DNA of 64,000 nt from Symbiodinium natans (lineage: Eukaryota > Sar > Dinophyceae > Suessiales > Symbiodiniaceae). The position numbers and the translations under genes are program-made. Positions 46,746-61,088 of this stretch are shown in pieces. A model generated the notes under the pieces. That model worked only from the letters and a program-made list of their open reading frames with translations. It was not told where the DNA came from and ran no database searches. The first letter of the stretch is position 1; every line of letters begins with the position of its first letter. The stretch covers positions 64,001-128,000 of the forward strand of contig CAJNDS010000197.1 of assembly GCA_905221605.1 (NCBI GenBank), read 5' to 3'.

Positions 46746-49089
46746 GCCTTGAACCAACGCTACGGGGTGTTGTTTCTCGTGCTTACTTGTAAGACTGGCG
46801 AGTAGGCGCGGAAGACGTTGGGCTAGCTGCAGTCATTGTTCTGAAAGACCTTGCCCCCCTCTAATTTGGGAACTCTGGGCGGGAGGTGTGCCATCTGCGG
46901 GCCAAGCCGAGCGACCCGCTGATGATCGAGCTTGTGGGAGCCGGCTTTCTCACGCGGAAACCCCAAGCCCGGTCTGAAATTCGGAATCTAAAGTGTGGCT
47001 GTTGAGGTCCAGCCCATTCCAGCCCCGCGGGTGGCACCCTGGGGTTGAACAGTGTTAAAACCCATGGTGTGACATCTATCTGGTAACCTTACGGGTTCTC
47101 CAAAAGTTGGACACTTTTCCTACAAGTGGGTGTGTCTGTGGCGCCTGAAGCCTGGGGCAGGAGAAGACGGCTCAAGTACGGCGCGTTTCGATGCCGATCT
47201 CGGCTCAGTGGTCCAGCAAGGTGGTGCTCAAAAGGATGTCGGGCTTTAGGGCCCCAGGGCCTTTTATTTACACTCTTCGGGGGCTTCCTTGGGGAGTTGT
47301 AAAGGCTGAGGGTGCCTGTCAGCGTAGCCTCTGGAGCACTGTGCAAAGCGTCTGCAGCCTCAGATCTATGCCCCCCGTATGGAGTACACTGATATGGGGG
47401 ATTGCCACACTGGGGGGACCTTATTGGGTCCTTATTCATGGCCTCCTTCTTTTGGGGGTTCTATATAGCAGGATTTCCCCCCCCCCCCCCCCTCCAATAT
47501 GCAAGCTCCCAGATGAAGGCGGCTTCTTGGAGGGGCCGTTTCAACTCCGATCGCCCGACGGCATGGAGTGTACACTCCATGGGCACATCCGGCTCCGACG
47601 CCTCGAGGTGGGGGGTTCCGACGTCCAAGCCTTGGGGGTCCTTATGCAGCTACTATGGCCCCCTTGGGAGGGTTGTTTAACCCAAGGGAATATAAAGCAA
47701 CAACATGTGTTATACTAAGGGCAGTGATGAAGCACTTTAAGCCTCCCCCCCGCCCTGCAGGCCCCTGTCCGTCGTGACCGGGTGCAGGACTTCTCGGGCA
47801 AAGCCGTGCTAGGGCAAGAAAAGCCGGCATTTTTCCCTCCCCCCCCCCGCCCCGAAAACACCGAAGACCCTGAAGGTTACATCTCTAATTGCAACGAGGC
47901 TTTCCGAAGAGTGATAACCCGAAACCCTAAACCCTGAACCCTAAACCCTAAGTGCAAAAAATAAACCTAAACCCCGGCAGGGTGGCAGAAAAAAACCGGC
48001 CACATGTCGATGCCCGGAACCCTTGATGCAAAAGCGCAGGAGCGGCTACTCAATGAGAGCTCTTGGGATGACACATCCCGGCTGTAGTCAGGAATCAGGC
48101 TCTGCATGTTGAATGTTGGGTCAGGGGTATAGGGAAAGTGAGGGGTGTAGGCTTCAGCAAGCTTTTTTTGTTTTGGTACGGGTTCCTGATTCAGCTGAAG
48201 GCAGCAAGCCTGTTCTGCTCCAGAGCTTTAAGCTCCGGCCCTGCTCCACGAGTGGTGGCTTGCATGTGGGGGTCATGTGGAGGCCTGATCAGAACTGTTT
48301 TACAGATCGGCTCATCCAACTCAGCTGCGGTTTGGTTGCAGGTAGCCTGGGTGACCACTGCCGAACGCGGTTCTCCTGCAGCTGTTGTTGCCGTACAAGG
48401 CGGCAGTTGTGTTGTGGCGTCACGTGCCGCAGACGTGGGGAGGTGCCCGCATGGGCCCACATGTCGGCAGCATTTAGATCCCGTTGCTGATCATCGGGTT
48501 CAGCGCATGACGCCTGATAGATTAATTGCGAGTTGCAAAAGAAGGCCCCGGCTCTTGGCTGCAGATGCTTCGAACTGAGAAGCTAACGTTCTGGTATCAC
48601 CATGCAGAGTGACAGTGGTACCGCTACGATGCTTGCATCCTGCTTGCAGATATTTGGTCCGTTCCTGTTCCTTCTGCCCATATCTCGTCCTTCCAGTCCC
48701 ACTATCCACAAGGCACTGGCTCCGGGCGCCCATCATGCACACTACATACAACCTGAAGATGGCTGAGGCTCAGCAAGACAATGCTTCGAAAGCCGCCAGA
48801 TGTTCCCGACCAATGGCCACAGACCACAACCGAAACACGTTGCCCGCAGCCATGGCCGGGCCTGACACTGTGAACGGAACAGAGGCGACCAGGCGACCCT
48901 GATCCGTTGAGTGTAGCGCAGCAAGTGGTTCAGGGTTTCGTTCAGGGTTTCGGCAATGCCTTTTCCTCGCAGGACTTTGCAAGTACAGACAAGTCCTGAC
49001 GCCACACATCCATGCTTCAAGCTTCAGCTCTAGTCTAGAATGTTGACCGTCTTGAACGTCTTGCCGCGTTCCAGTCGTAACCAGCCCCT

Positions 49090-50092
<1,003 letters not shown>

Positions 50093-51034
50093 GCGGTCTG
50101 TAGTGGAGCTTCTGAAGCCTACAGCGCACAAACAGTCACGAACACTGAACCTCGCCTGCCAACAAAGACCTACCCAGGCTTGCACCAACGTTCACCGCCG
50201 GAAGCACCTCATCTACGAGCAAAGCCGACTTCTGCTGGGCCTTGGATACCTGACGTGACTCGCAGTGGCCCTCAACCCTCAACCGCCTTCTGTTGGGAGA
50301 CAAATTGGGATCTACAGGGTCCAGGAAATGATTCTTGAGCCGATTGAAATTCGGTGCAATGGTCTCAATCTGATTGTAGCGGTTGTTGGGGCTGCGGGGC
50401 TTTGGGTGGGGGACTGTTGTCCTTGAGACGAGCCTGCATGCAGCCAGTTCAAATTGAAGGCGTATCCAGCCGAAAATGCACTCTGCCATCGCTGCTTTCT
50501 GTGGCACTGGGAGTCGGGGTCCTATTCATCGACGCTTTCCACTTCTATTGGCGGAGGAGCAGCAATACTCAAGAGCAAGTACATCAGACATCCCAAAAAG
50601 CAAGCGGTGCACTCCTAAAACTCTTCAGGCTGGTGGACACTCTTTGTGTGCGACTTCGGGACTTCGGGGGGGGGGGGGGGAGGGGGGCTTTCATGGGATT
50701 TCCTTTGCTGGTGCTTTTGAGCTCTGGCGCCGAGAGCACTTGTGGCTCAAGATAGTTTTCTTCGGGCGTGATGGCGTGCATCAAATCCCCAGGCCCGGGT
50801 GAGCGTACATGCACCAGGTTGTTTGAGTTTGGGGGTGTTTCCCTCCTAGACTGTAGCAGCTTTGGCTTTGGGTGTCAGCGTATGCAATGAGGAGATCCTG
50901 ATGGCCATGTGTTGTCGAGCTTGGCTATTCTAATGCTGAAGATGGCTAGGTGAACTCGTGTAGAAACGGGATCACACACACCAAAATTTAGAAGAAGCAT
51001 TCGAAGCTTGGAGCAAAGCCACATAGAGCAACCC

Positions 51035-51274
51035 TCAACCCCAATTGCAAGAAAAATGCTTTATCAAGCCCATTACCGCCCAAGAAGCTGCCGCAGCCTT
51101 GTAAAGGTGAGCGCTACGCTCTGTTGCGTCCTCGAGGTGCTGCATGTCGGTGTTGCGCTTTCGTGTTGAACGCCCTCTTCTTGACTTGAGATGCAGGTGG
51201 AAGTTTTTTGCCTTTTGTTGCGGAGCTTTGACGAGAGCTATCCAGATCAGAACCACGCCCAAAGCTGTGAGCAC
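51035..51274 (-). CDS. candidate exon with one membrane segment
   Basis: On the minus strand this reads LTALGVVLIWIALVKAP, one hydrophobic span, then a basic stretch and DMQHLEDATERSAHLYKAAA followed by ASWAVMGLIKHF. The text looks like real protein, and the other frames here are poorer. No adjoining exon or domain was found. If genuine, it would be one of few minus-strand genes here. Confidence 0.3.
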   Translation of the reverse strand: MLTALGVVLIWIALVKAPQQKAKNFHLHLKSRRGRSTRKRNTDMQHLEDATERSAHLYKAAAASWAVMGLIKHFSCNWG

Positions 51275-51349
51275 AGAGACGCTGGGCTGAAGTAGTCAGC
51301 AATTCCGCTATCTAAGTAGATGCCTGCGTCGTTTCGAGTTTGGCAGCTC

Positions 51350-53000
51350 AGGCAGGTCCGTCTTCAAGTTTTCTGCGATCGTGTGCGCACATGCGATTTG
51401 CAAGTGCCGACTGAAGCATCCAAATCATCCAACATCTGATGGACAAGTGGTTCACCCCTCCCCAGATCAAGATAGACGCACTTGTGCAATTCCAGCCCTT
51501 CTGGGGCTCGGCTATGGCCCCGCCGGTACCCTGAAGGCCCCCATAAAGCCTCCCTCAGCCATAGACGGCCTGTCGCGCGCTGCCGCACTGGTGGGCAATT
51601 TGCCGAACGAGCCATATCCTGTCTTAAGGCTGGGCACAGTCCGGCCCTCTTTGCATATCAAGGAAGGCTCCGTACTCCTCCTTGCGAGTCGAGGGAGTGA
51701 CCACAATGAGGAACAAAACATGTGGGCATCGCACAGCTCAAAGAAGAACTTGTGATTGTGAAGCAGTGGGGAGCCATCGCGGCTTGCGAGCCCAGCGAGG
51801 CAAGCCCCAAAGCCACGTTGTCTGCACCCATGCCTGTGCCCATGCTGAGGAGCTAAGTAGTTGCCAAGCTGATAAAGGGTGCTCCATGATTGCAGGCTGC
51901 TGCTCTGGACGCACAAGCATTGGCAAAGCCAAGTGTGAAGCTTAACGCCTGAACCCTTGCTGCCTCCCGTTGAGGGAGTTTCACATTGCAAGCAATCCAC
52001 AAGGGCTGAAGCACGGCTGATGCTCGCAGATGCTGATGCCCACCACCATGTCCACACTTTTTGGCGGCATTCGCAGCCATCCCTCCACTTTGACTCTTGA
52101 GCGAGGTTTTCCATGAAGTTGCTTGAAAAGCCGTTGATGTGCGCTTTAGGTAGGCGCACATCCGGGCTTTTGCAGCCCAGGGCTTCCATTTTGGCTCGCG
52201 CCTCGAGTCTCCAGTGAAGCACGCGCCCCGAGGGCTCTGCTCGTTGTCAACGATGTCAACGACGTCAACGTTGTCTTAAGATCTTGAGCAGCTCTCGGCT
52301 GTCGTGTCGCCCGCGTGCTGTGGAGCGCATCGCTTGGGCCATTCGGGCTCCACGCAAGCACGGTCTCACCAAGCGCTTCGTTTGGCGGCCTGCGGGGATG
52401 CGCCGTAAGCAGCAGGCCCAAGTGGCCCAAGTACCTGAAGTTCGGACAAGACTAGCACATGTGAGCTTCGCAAAAGGTGAGTTGAGTTGAGTCCATTTTT
52501 GGGCTTGTGTGTGAGTGGCGAAGTCGCGTGCAGCCCGAACCTTCGGCCCAGTACTCGGCCCTGCCACACCCGTCGGCAACACCCTGCGCTGGCCGCAGCC
52601 TAGCTCTTCGCCTGCGAAGGCTCAGCTCGCGGGCCTCAGATGCTTGGCATCCACCAGTCCACCAGTTCTTTAGCATGTGAAGACATGATGGGTCGGCACT
52701 GGACTTTTTGCTGAGAAGGGTGTCCATGCTGCCGTTTAGAACATGTAGAAGCAAGGCCCACGGCAGCTTGAACGTAGATCACACTGGATCGTGCAGGCAT
52801 ACTTGTCTGGCAAGTGCAAAAGGACGCCCTCCAGCTCAAGAACACACCATGTCCCCACAGCACTTGTTTTCTTCTCTTGCGGGACCTGCTCCCCTTTCGA
52901 GATTTGCCTCTTTGGGTGACCTCATCCGAAAGTGCTTTCGTGATGACCATGCTTCCAAGCCACCGCAAGTGGCCACGCAATCCTCATTGCTGTGGAGGGT
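51350..53000. other. ambiguous open frames on both strands
   Basis: High-GC sequence with overlapping open frames, for example minus 51512-52222 and plus 52284-52490 (AWAIRAPRKHGLTKRFVWRP). A short repeat based on GTCAACGA lies at 52247-52275. No frame carries a recognisable domain and no reverse transcriptase catalytic motif was seen. Confidence 0.35.
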
Positions 53001-53038
53001 TCGCTGTCATGTGCAAGTGGAACCTGACCAAAGATTTG

Positions 53039-53557
53039 TCAACTGAGTGCAAGGCCTCCCCCTGCAGGCCTCAACTCTGCAGGTGGTTGTTTGCAGCCTG
53101 GGCCCTTGAGACCATTGAGCAACAAATATGCATGACGTCGACGATGCCTGCAGTGTCTACAGTTTCTACATTTACAGCACCTCCCCCGGACGACATTTCT
53201 CTCAAGCATTTCCAACGTAGCTAGGTCTGTTGGGTGACCCACGGGCCTGCATCCGGCTCTCGTGCGTGGAGCGAGTGAGTCCTGCAAGCGAAATGCACGG
53301 GCCTTTGAACCGATTCTCAGCAGCCAGTGCTCAAGTCGGGCCTGAGCGAGGATCCCGATTGGCCTGTACAGCTCACCACGCTCTGACATCAAAGCCAAGG
53401 CCTGAATTTCATGCCTCATCTTTGCATGTTCTGAGGCGACCTGTTCCTGCCAGAACTTGGCTCCTGTGCGCAAGTCCCTAGTATCCGCCATGCCGCGCCT
53501 AGAGGCCCCAAACACCTTGTTCAACACCCTGTTGCCTGGTCCAAGAAGGAGCCGCAC
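53039..53557 (-). CDS. candidate minus-strand coding segment, unidentified
   Basis: A 172-codon minus frame whose first half is protein-like: VLNKVFGASRRGMADTRDLR, then AKFWQEQVASEHAKMRHEIQ and ALMSERGELYRPIGILAQAR. This would be a charged helical segment. The last third becomes Cys/Arg-rich and loses protein character, so an exon probably ends near 53280. A + frame at 53457-53762 overlaps it and is also open, so strand is uncertain. No family was recognised. Confidence 0.3.
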   Translation of the reverse strand: MRLLLGPGNRVLNKVFGASRRGMADTRDLRTGAKFWQEQVASEHAKMRHEIQALALMSERGELYRPIGILAQARLEHWLLRIGSKARAFRLQDSLAPRTRAGCRPVGHPTDLATLEMLERNVVRGRCCKCRNCRHCRHRRRHAYLLLNGLKGPGCKQPPAELRPAGGGLALS

Positions 53558-56500
53558 GGGATTGCCCCAGTGCTCTTCCGTCGTTGCCAGGCATCCTTTC
53601 TTCAGTGTCTCTTACTGCGATTGTCGCTTGTCTCTTGCACTGAGCTCTGCGAAAGTTGCCCCTGTGCCAACGGCCCCTTCTGCCCACCTAGGAGCTCTAA
53701 GCAGGTCGGTCTCTCAACAGTCTCACCGTGTTGCTTGCCTGGTGCCAGACTCAAAGTCTTAACCCACCTTGAAGCGAGTTCTGCCTTGTCGGGGCAGGCC
53801 TGTCATGGTCACAAAACCAGGAGAGTTGTGCTGATTCAATCTGCCAGAGAGATCCCAGTTCCGTCTTCAGCCGGCTTGGCCCGCGCATCGGCCCAGGTGG
53901 GGTGCGTTGGCATGGCCTCCAACGGCCACCTCAGCGTTCTCATGTTTTGAGACTTTTGGCCAGAGTCCTGGGCGAGCGTGTCGCTGGGTTGCCCTCAGAA
54001 ATGCCTGCCCTACCTGCTCAAGGCGTCCGGATTATTGCCTCGTCTCGCCATCGCAAGCGGACATCCGCAGATCACCTGGCTCTTCGGGGTGCGCACCTGT
54101 CCGGCGGAAGCTTCAGCGATGACTGCATGTTGAAGTCCGTGCTGTGGGACGGACTGCTAGTGCTGTAGGGGCGAGGCACAGGTTCAGTGCAAGGCAGCAC
54201 AAGGCAAAGATGAGAGCCTTTCCGCGCGTCGGGCGTGTTCATGGCGTTTGCCCTGCCAGAGGCCGTCAAGTGGACCATCACCATCTGAGGGTCGGAGTGG
54301 CCTTACCAAGTGCCTCGGAGTTGGCTCATTCCTCGTTGAGCGACCACCAAAGCATGTGGCATGAATCCGACCACTCCCTGACACAAGGCGCAGCAGTCTC
54401 ACAACCCGAGCACTCAGTTGCAACTACTTCTTTGCTTTCGAACCCTTTGACATGTGCCCTGCTTTGTTCCGCCGCTCCAGGCTACTCCAAAACTCAGGGG
54501 CTGTTGCAGCCAGTAAGCCCGTGCTTTCTGCGAAAGCTCGTGCCGCAGTCAACTTTCCTAGCCATTCAATTGGATTCCGGGGGGGTGCAGCGTGCGGGGA
54601 AGACTTTACCCTTCAAAGTGAAGTTCAAGGTGCCCGGCCGGGACCAAGCTTGAGCGAGGATGATTGCATATTCCATGGCTTTGTTGCACGCTCAACGTGA
54701 CACCGCCGGCAGAGCTGCGGCACATGCCTGGCATGCCTATGCCCTGCTTTCTACTGTCGCTCCAGCGCGCTGCAGCTGTGGGGCCTCTTGGCGCCTGAAC
54801 CTTGGTCAAGGCCCAAGAAGGCCGCGAGGCTCTCGGAGTCTTTGCGCAAGCGCCGTGGCAAGGGTGCCTGCGAGGCGGGGCTCTGGAAGGGAGTTGGGGA
54901 AGACGGGTGCTTTGTTGTGCTTTGTCGTGCTTTGTCGTTGTGCTTTGTCAAGTTCTTTGGCCAAGTGAGAAGGGAAACGGCTCGTGCTCGGCTCTGCCGC
55001 TTTTGTCTGGCAGGCTGGGATCTGCGAACATGCCCCTGACGGAGTAGAGCCTTCTCTCGCCGACACATCCCTGACGAGCCCGTCTTGGAACAAGCTGCAA
55101 CGCGAGGAGCAGCCAGGCTCTCGCTGATCGCTGCAAGCTACATGCGCTCGAGACCTTTCTTTCCTAGCAAAGCGCAGATGAAGATGGGGTCGTGGCACGT
55201 TGCTTTTCGGCAAAAATCTGCATCCCTCTTGTAGGTCTTTCGCCAGCGTGCCTAGCCAGAACAAATCACGAACTGGGCAGCCAAGGTTACAGAGTTGAAG
55301 ACTGTCCCATGCAGAGCCAGAGACATCCGAAATGCTTCTTGGTTGTGTAAGATTTGTACGGCATGTAGTCTGAATGTATTGTTGCTGGTTTTGCATCGAA
55401 CCCTTTGGGACCCTTCGGGTCCGCTAGTTCCAGCCCCTTCACCCCGTCAGCGGGCACTCAGGCTCCCTCGTGCGGCTTGCGCCCTGCAACAGCGACAGCC
55501 TCCGCAACAGGAGGCAACCGGGTTTTCTGATGTCTTTGGCTCAGGAGCTTGCTACGGGTTTCGTGCGGACAGTTGGTTCAGGTTCGGCCAGCTAGCCTAT
55601 GAAGCACGAGAGGCGCAGGCAGGGGTTCTATCATAGACCTGCTTGGCGGCATAGCGTATGGAGACCGGGGCTGTACGATAGGACTGATGGTGTTGCATAA
55701 GAGACTCTGAAAGCCAACAAGACTCAGTTCGCGCTGGGCCACCCAAACCAACTGTGAGGTCAATATGCCAGGAGCCAGAGCTTGTTGCGGCTGAATCTGT
55801 CTTATCCTGTGTTTTTCTGGTAGTTGGTGGATGGTTGGCTGGCCTGAGATGCCACGTGCACAACCCAGCAAAAGTGGCGCATGTTAGCTTGGGTGGGAAC
55901 ATAAACCGATAACCCGCCAAGACCCTAGACCATCGATCCTGAACGCAGTGCAGGGAGCACGCAGAAGGACTTGAAAGGATCCTGGCTTGGATTTGTGACG
56001 TTTGGGCATTCGGGGATAATTGGCACTTCTGGGTTGCTTTCTTGCCTATGGGGTGGAAATTGGAGATGGAGGTTGGGCAGAATAGCCATAAGGAAGGCCC
56101 TGCCCCTAGACCCAATGGTCTCTCCATCAGCCGCGAAATCCAAGGCTGGCAGCTCCGATAGAACTGCGTGTGCGCGGCCGGCAGGAATTGGAGCGAACGC
56201 TCTCGGTGGCACCCTCAGGATAGTGGTCGAGGAGTTGAGGAGGTTCGGGCTTTGGCCACTGCTACTGATGGAAACGCAATACAATAAACACGGGTTTTGC
56301 TTCACACAAGCCTGCACCAGAAGCAAGAATTGAAATCAACAAAAAACATAGAGGAGGTAAACAAAACATCAACAATTCAATGGTATGGATGAATATTTAG
56401 ATCAGACTTAGAAGGTATTTAAGAATGACAGGGCAGAATTGCCACCGTTGGAAGAAAGACGAAGAAAACGCCCCTACAATCATGTCCCAATCGTAGGATA

Positions 56501-56569
56501 TGTCGTGATATACAATGCGTTCGTAGTGAAAACAACAATTACTTTACTTCGAACATCCCCACCCTCTCT

Positions 56570-57195
56570 TGGTAAAGATACTCTGGGGTTGGGCACTACT
56601 CTGGGGTTGGGCACCCTAGGGAGACTAGGGGTTGGGCCTTTGGGGTTCTCTGGGGTTGGGCACTCCAGGGACACTCTAGAGTTGGGCACTCCAGGGACAC
56701 TTTGGGGTTGGGCACTCCAGGGATGAGCGAGGAGTAGACCGGGCGAGGAGAAGAGTTGCGGGCGAGGAGAAGAGTTCCGGGCGGGAAGAAGAGTTGAGTT
56801 TAAAATCTAACAACCCCACACCGAGGGTGGGGAACAAAGACTATAGCAAATTATGGAGGATAGTGTGTAGGCGCGGCATGAACTGGGGGATGACCTGTGC
56901 TAGCCCTCATCCCTGAGGACCCCAAGCCCCAAAGCCAATCATCCCAAGTTCTTCCGTCTTCCGTACCTCCTACAGTATTTCAGCTTCTATTCCTGCCTTA
57001 TTGACTACAACATTATTAATATTGTTGGTGTTCCCCACCCTCGGTTTGGGGTTGTTAGGTTTTCAACTCAACTCTCCTCCTCGCCCGATCTACTCCTCGC
57101 CCAACCCCAGGGTGCCCAACCCCAGCGTGTCCCTGGAGTGCGCAACGCGAGTGTTGCTCCTCTGCCCAACCCAGAGTGTCCCCGGAGTGTTCCCG
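56570..57195. repeat. long inverted repeat with internal GGGGTTGGGCAC units
   Basis: The left arm (about 56570-56835) contains repeated GGGGTTGGGCACTCCAGGGA and GGGCGAGGAGAAGAGTT units, then AACCCCACACCGAGGGTGGG. The right arm (about 57030-57195) is its reverse complement with some changes: CCCACCCTCGGTTTGGGGTT, then CAACTCAACTCTCCTCCTCG, then CCCAACCCCAG units. The spacer is about 190 bases. The structure resembles a foldback or MITE-like element; no transposase is present. Confidence 0.75.
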
Positions 57196-57199
57196 CTTC

Positions 57200-59900
57200 T
57201 TGGCCTCTCGTCTGACACTTGGGGTTTTCCGGTTCTCGGATCTGCTCACACCCTGGCAGGTAGTGGCCCGCTTCGAGGAGGTCGTGGGGGAGGTCTATCG
57301 ATGTCAGCCTTCAGGCAGGCTTAAGGGAACCGAGATTAGGACCGTTAGGACATGCTAGGACTCCTAGCGGAAACCTGCGGCTCCGAAAGAAGGTTCCGAA
57401 CATGAACTCTCTTGTTTGGCCGCTGATTCACTCCGACTAGAATTCTCAACAGGGCCGGAACCCCATGTTTGGCCGTTTCGCCTTGAATCTGAATTCGTGC
57501 TTATCCGATCCCTGCACACCTCGCCAGGCATCTAGTGTTACGCCTTTGACGAAGACCTGTGCCCGAATTGCAAGGCTCTCAGCTCCTCGGCACGCAGTCG
57601 AAGGGTTTTGGAGCTCCTTTGGCTTCGCTGCAGTCCGCATGGCTTGCGAAAAGAGTCCTGGTTAAGGGTGGAGGGTTGCCCCAGTGCATTGCAATAATTC
57701 CGTATAGAGAAGTCATGGTCAGCGCATGTGGCTTGCCATGCTTGTCGCTTAGGCTTCGGCTCCCCAGTGCAAGAAGCAGGTGATGGAGGACACTGTCCCG
57801 GCAGAGCTTAAAAGGTCGCAGATCCCACAGAGCTGTTCCTTGGCGAGATCGTAGGATTTCAAGTGTACCAGGTTCGGATCGAGACGTTGGGGCTCAGGGC
57901 TCAGAAACACGGATTTTGGGTCCGGGCCTCCAGTTTAGGGGCACGAGGAAGCACAAAGCCTTTGAGTGCTCAAGCAAAGGTTCTCGATCTTTGGCATGTT
58001 GCTTGTCACCAAGCTGCATGGAGCGCGGGAGAGGGTCTACCGATGCTTCGTTTCGAATGTCAGAGGTGCATGTCGGATGCAACGGCACGTCCCTTCGAAA
58101 AGCTATGCCCTTCTTCGATGGAGCATGCAGTGATACAAGTTCGTTGCCATCGGCCCACCGCAGGGCTTCGAATTTCTAAGCCCAGTGGAGTTGGCCAAGG
58201 CCTTTCAAGTCTCGCTCTGTCAGCTGCTACCTTGGCTGCCTAGTAGCCATATAAGCCCCGACCCAAACCATCGGCCGCACATTAAGCCGACTAAGCCCCA
58301 ATATCTGTACAGATGAGGCCTCGGCCCTGCATTCCTGCGCTGGCCGGCGCTGGGCGCGGCAGGGGTCGGCTGGCCCGGGAAGAAGGCTCAACTTCACAAA
58401 GTTCAAAAACTCGCAAAGGGCATTCTTGTATGGCGCTGAAGCATGTTCAAGTGTTCATATTTCATTCAAGCCCATCAAGTTTGGCACAAGACCTGACATT
58501 TGCATCCGAGTGGCGTGGCCGCCGTTTCGTTCACAAAGAAATCATTCCGGGCATGGCCATCCAACAAACCTTGGGCGCATGCTGCATTCCATGAGAAGTC
58601 TTTCTCTCGCAACCTTCACATGTGGTGTGCCCTAAAGTTGCAGTTATTTCTGCCAGTGCGAGGGCCAAAGAAAAGGGAGCTTCCTGGGTTTGCCTGGAGG
58701 TCGCGAGCCACGGCGCTGGACGTCCGATGCCTTGTCTGAAGCCGCCGCGGCACGCCGAGGTCTTCGAAGGGGTAGCCGTGAGTGACGGCTTTAGTTTCCA
58801 GTCCCATCCGCGTCTAGAGCCGTGAAGTCCTGCCCTGCGAGGCATGCAGCGGCACTTAGTCTTGGAGGACACGCTCTGCAAGGTGCGGTCCCTGCTGCAG
58901 GACTTTCTCGTCCATGCAGGACAGGTGGGAAGCAGCTTGCTGGATTTTTGATGCCGTAAGACCTGCCATCGGCATAGCTGTACACATGCCTTGCTGCCTG
59001 CGTGGAGCATGTGTAGGGCTGTTTACGGCATAGGCCCAAACGAAATATCTGGAGGCGATTACCTGCAACCCGAAGTGTAGATTTCCAGGAGTGGCTGCGA
59101 TATGCCGTGGCAAGCTTGCAAAGAGTGGCACGATTGCAGTTTCGAAGACAGTCATGGAGCTGAGAGCCTGAGCAAGACAGACAGTATTGACCCCAGCTCC
59201 AAGAAGGTCTTAGTTTCCTGTAGCCTCACCTTACACTCAATCTCCCGACCCTTCCTTGAAGGCTGTAGTTCCTGCTTGTCCGGGGACACTCCACCCGTTT
59301 GATCTTTTTCTTGCTGCTGCCCGATCGTTTCACGGAGCCGTCAAACACATGAAAATTTTCAGTGCATCATTACACCTAGCCTGCAGGCCCAGAGGTCTGA
59401 AGTCTCGAAAACCCGAACCTCGAGACACAAGGTTTGCGAGGGGCGAGAGAGGCTCATCATGCAGTCGCCCCTCCTGGAGCCAGCAGCGAGAGGAGCCTGT
59501 TGGCTTGTGGAGGGGGGAAGGGCGGGTGTAGCAAGTGAAGTGTGAGGAACGCGGGTGGATGGATTGAGGGACGGTGAAAACCGCAGAAATAGTGCAGGGT
59601 CTTTCACGCACCTGGCGTGGGGTCACGTGGGCTGCTTCTGCTGTGTGATGCGCAGGACCTGGGTACGGCCATCAATGGTGCCCATTGCCCCAGACTTGCT
59701 CTCTAACTGCTGACATCAAAGGTTCTTACAGGGCGTGCGGCTGCCTGGCTTGGACATTGATTTGCTCGATCCTCTCCCTACGATTCCTAAAGAAGAGAAG
59801 GCTCAAAGGCCAGAAGATGCCAGGAGCAGGTGAGGCATTTGAGATGCAATGCTGAGATCCCCTGCCGGCACTATCTATTTTCGAGACCGGGACGCTGTGG
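57200..59900. other. no supported gene
   Basis: Overlapping frames on both strands (for example 57863-58243 plus, 58531-59010 minus) without motif or convincing splice context. Confidence 0.4.
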
Positions 59901-59929
59901 GAGTGCACCTTTTCTATTTGTTTAAAGAT

Positions 59930-60840
59930 ATTTTAAAAACACTCACAGCGTACCCCTATTTTATATAAACAAAACCACGAGTCATGCGCAACATGCAAGT
60001 GCGCCAACACAAAGCAGCGATACGGTGTATGTCCTGTCCCCGTTTTCAATATAAATGAGCCAACTTTATTGGAATCCTAGAAACAACAATACGAATCCTC
60101 TATTAAAATCCGCAGGAACCCTATGTTAAATCAATCGGAGCCGTAAAGTCAATAGGAAGCCTCTTAACATGAATTGGAGGCCCTTCACAAAAAATAAGAA
60201 TCCTTGTAAAATGAATAGGAACCCTATTAAACTGAAGAGGAACCCTACTACAATTAATACGAACCAATCGGACTCCTATAAAAAAATGTGAACCCTTAGA
60301 AAAATAATAAGAATCCTACTAAAATGAGCATGAGCCTAAACCAATAGGAACCCCTTTAAAGTGAATGAGATCCCTATTAATATTAATACGAACCCCATTA
60401 ACATGAACAAGAATCTGATTAAAATTTGTAAGAATCTTATCACATGAGTCGGCGCCTTCTTAAAATATTTAGGAACCCTATGAAACTTTATTGGAATCCT
60501 ATGAAAATGAATAGGAAGCCTCTATTGAAATATCGGAACCGGATAACAGATAATAGGACGGAAGCCGATTAATAAGAACAGGAACCCTTGACAAATCAGA
60601 AAGAACCCGGGTTGCAATTCACAGGAATCCTATTAAAACGAGAAGGAATCTTACTAAAATGAATAGGAACCAATAGGCCTGAAAAAACAATAGAAGCCTT
60701 TAACAAGAACTAATAAGAATCCTACTAAACTAATATGAGCCTAATCCTTAAAATTAATTAAAACCCTTTGCGAATCCTAGTAACATGAATAAGAACCCTG
60801 TTTAAATTGATAGGAGCCTTATTAAATTGGTAGGAACATT
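59930..60840. repeat. AT-rich degenerate satellite (AATAGGAACCCTATTAAA-like)
   Basis: About 25-35 imperfect copies of short units such as GAATAGGAACCCTATTAAA and AAGAATCCTACTAAAATGA. The unit is itself partly palindromic. Base composition is strongly AT-rich, unlike the GC-rich surroundings. Confidence 0.8.
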
Positions 60841-60841
60841 A

Positions 60842-60985
60842 GGGCGTGATGTCTTAAAATATGTTGCCAAGGTACAGTGTTTAGTATAGATATTGGGTTT
60901 TGCTTGTTGGGGGATGACTGCTTGAGATACCCTAGCTAAGGTATAGTTTTTAGGATAGATGTCCTGTCTTGCGTATTGGGGCGTG
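60842..60985. repeat. tandem duplication, 69-bp unit
   Basis: Unit 1 is 60842-60910 and unit 2 60911-60979, sharing blocks such as GCCAAGGTACAGTGTTTAG versus GCTAAGGTATAGTTTTTAG; a third unit begins at 60980 and is lost. Confidence 0.7.
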
Positions 60986-61088
60986 ATTGATTATATGGAG
61001 GTTTTGGTACTCTCTCGAGATTTTGCAGGATTCGAGTTTTGTTTTTGGTACCTCCTCGAGAAATGGTGGCTGGGAGAGAGCCTCAGAT

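Larger units (their letters stand above)
45100..48900. other. no supported protein gene
   Basis: Between the SMP/C2 gene and the CA array. Open frames at 47191-47718 and 48113-48578 are overlapped by equally long frames and show no motif. Degenerate CCCTAAA units lie at 47924-47955. Confidence 0.4.

Noticed and set aside
50738-50752. Second spliced-leader-like string (TTGTGGCTCAAG)
   Set aside because: Mismatches inside the most conserved part and no open frame starts just downstream; likely chance.
51512-52222. Retrotransposon polyprotein on the minus strand
   Set aside because: No reverse transcriptase, endonuclease or integrase motif was found in any frame, so the element class cannot be supported.
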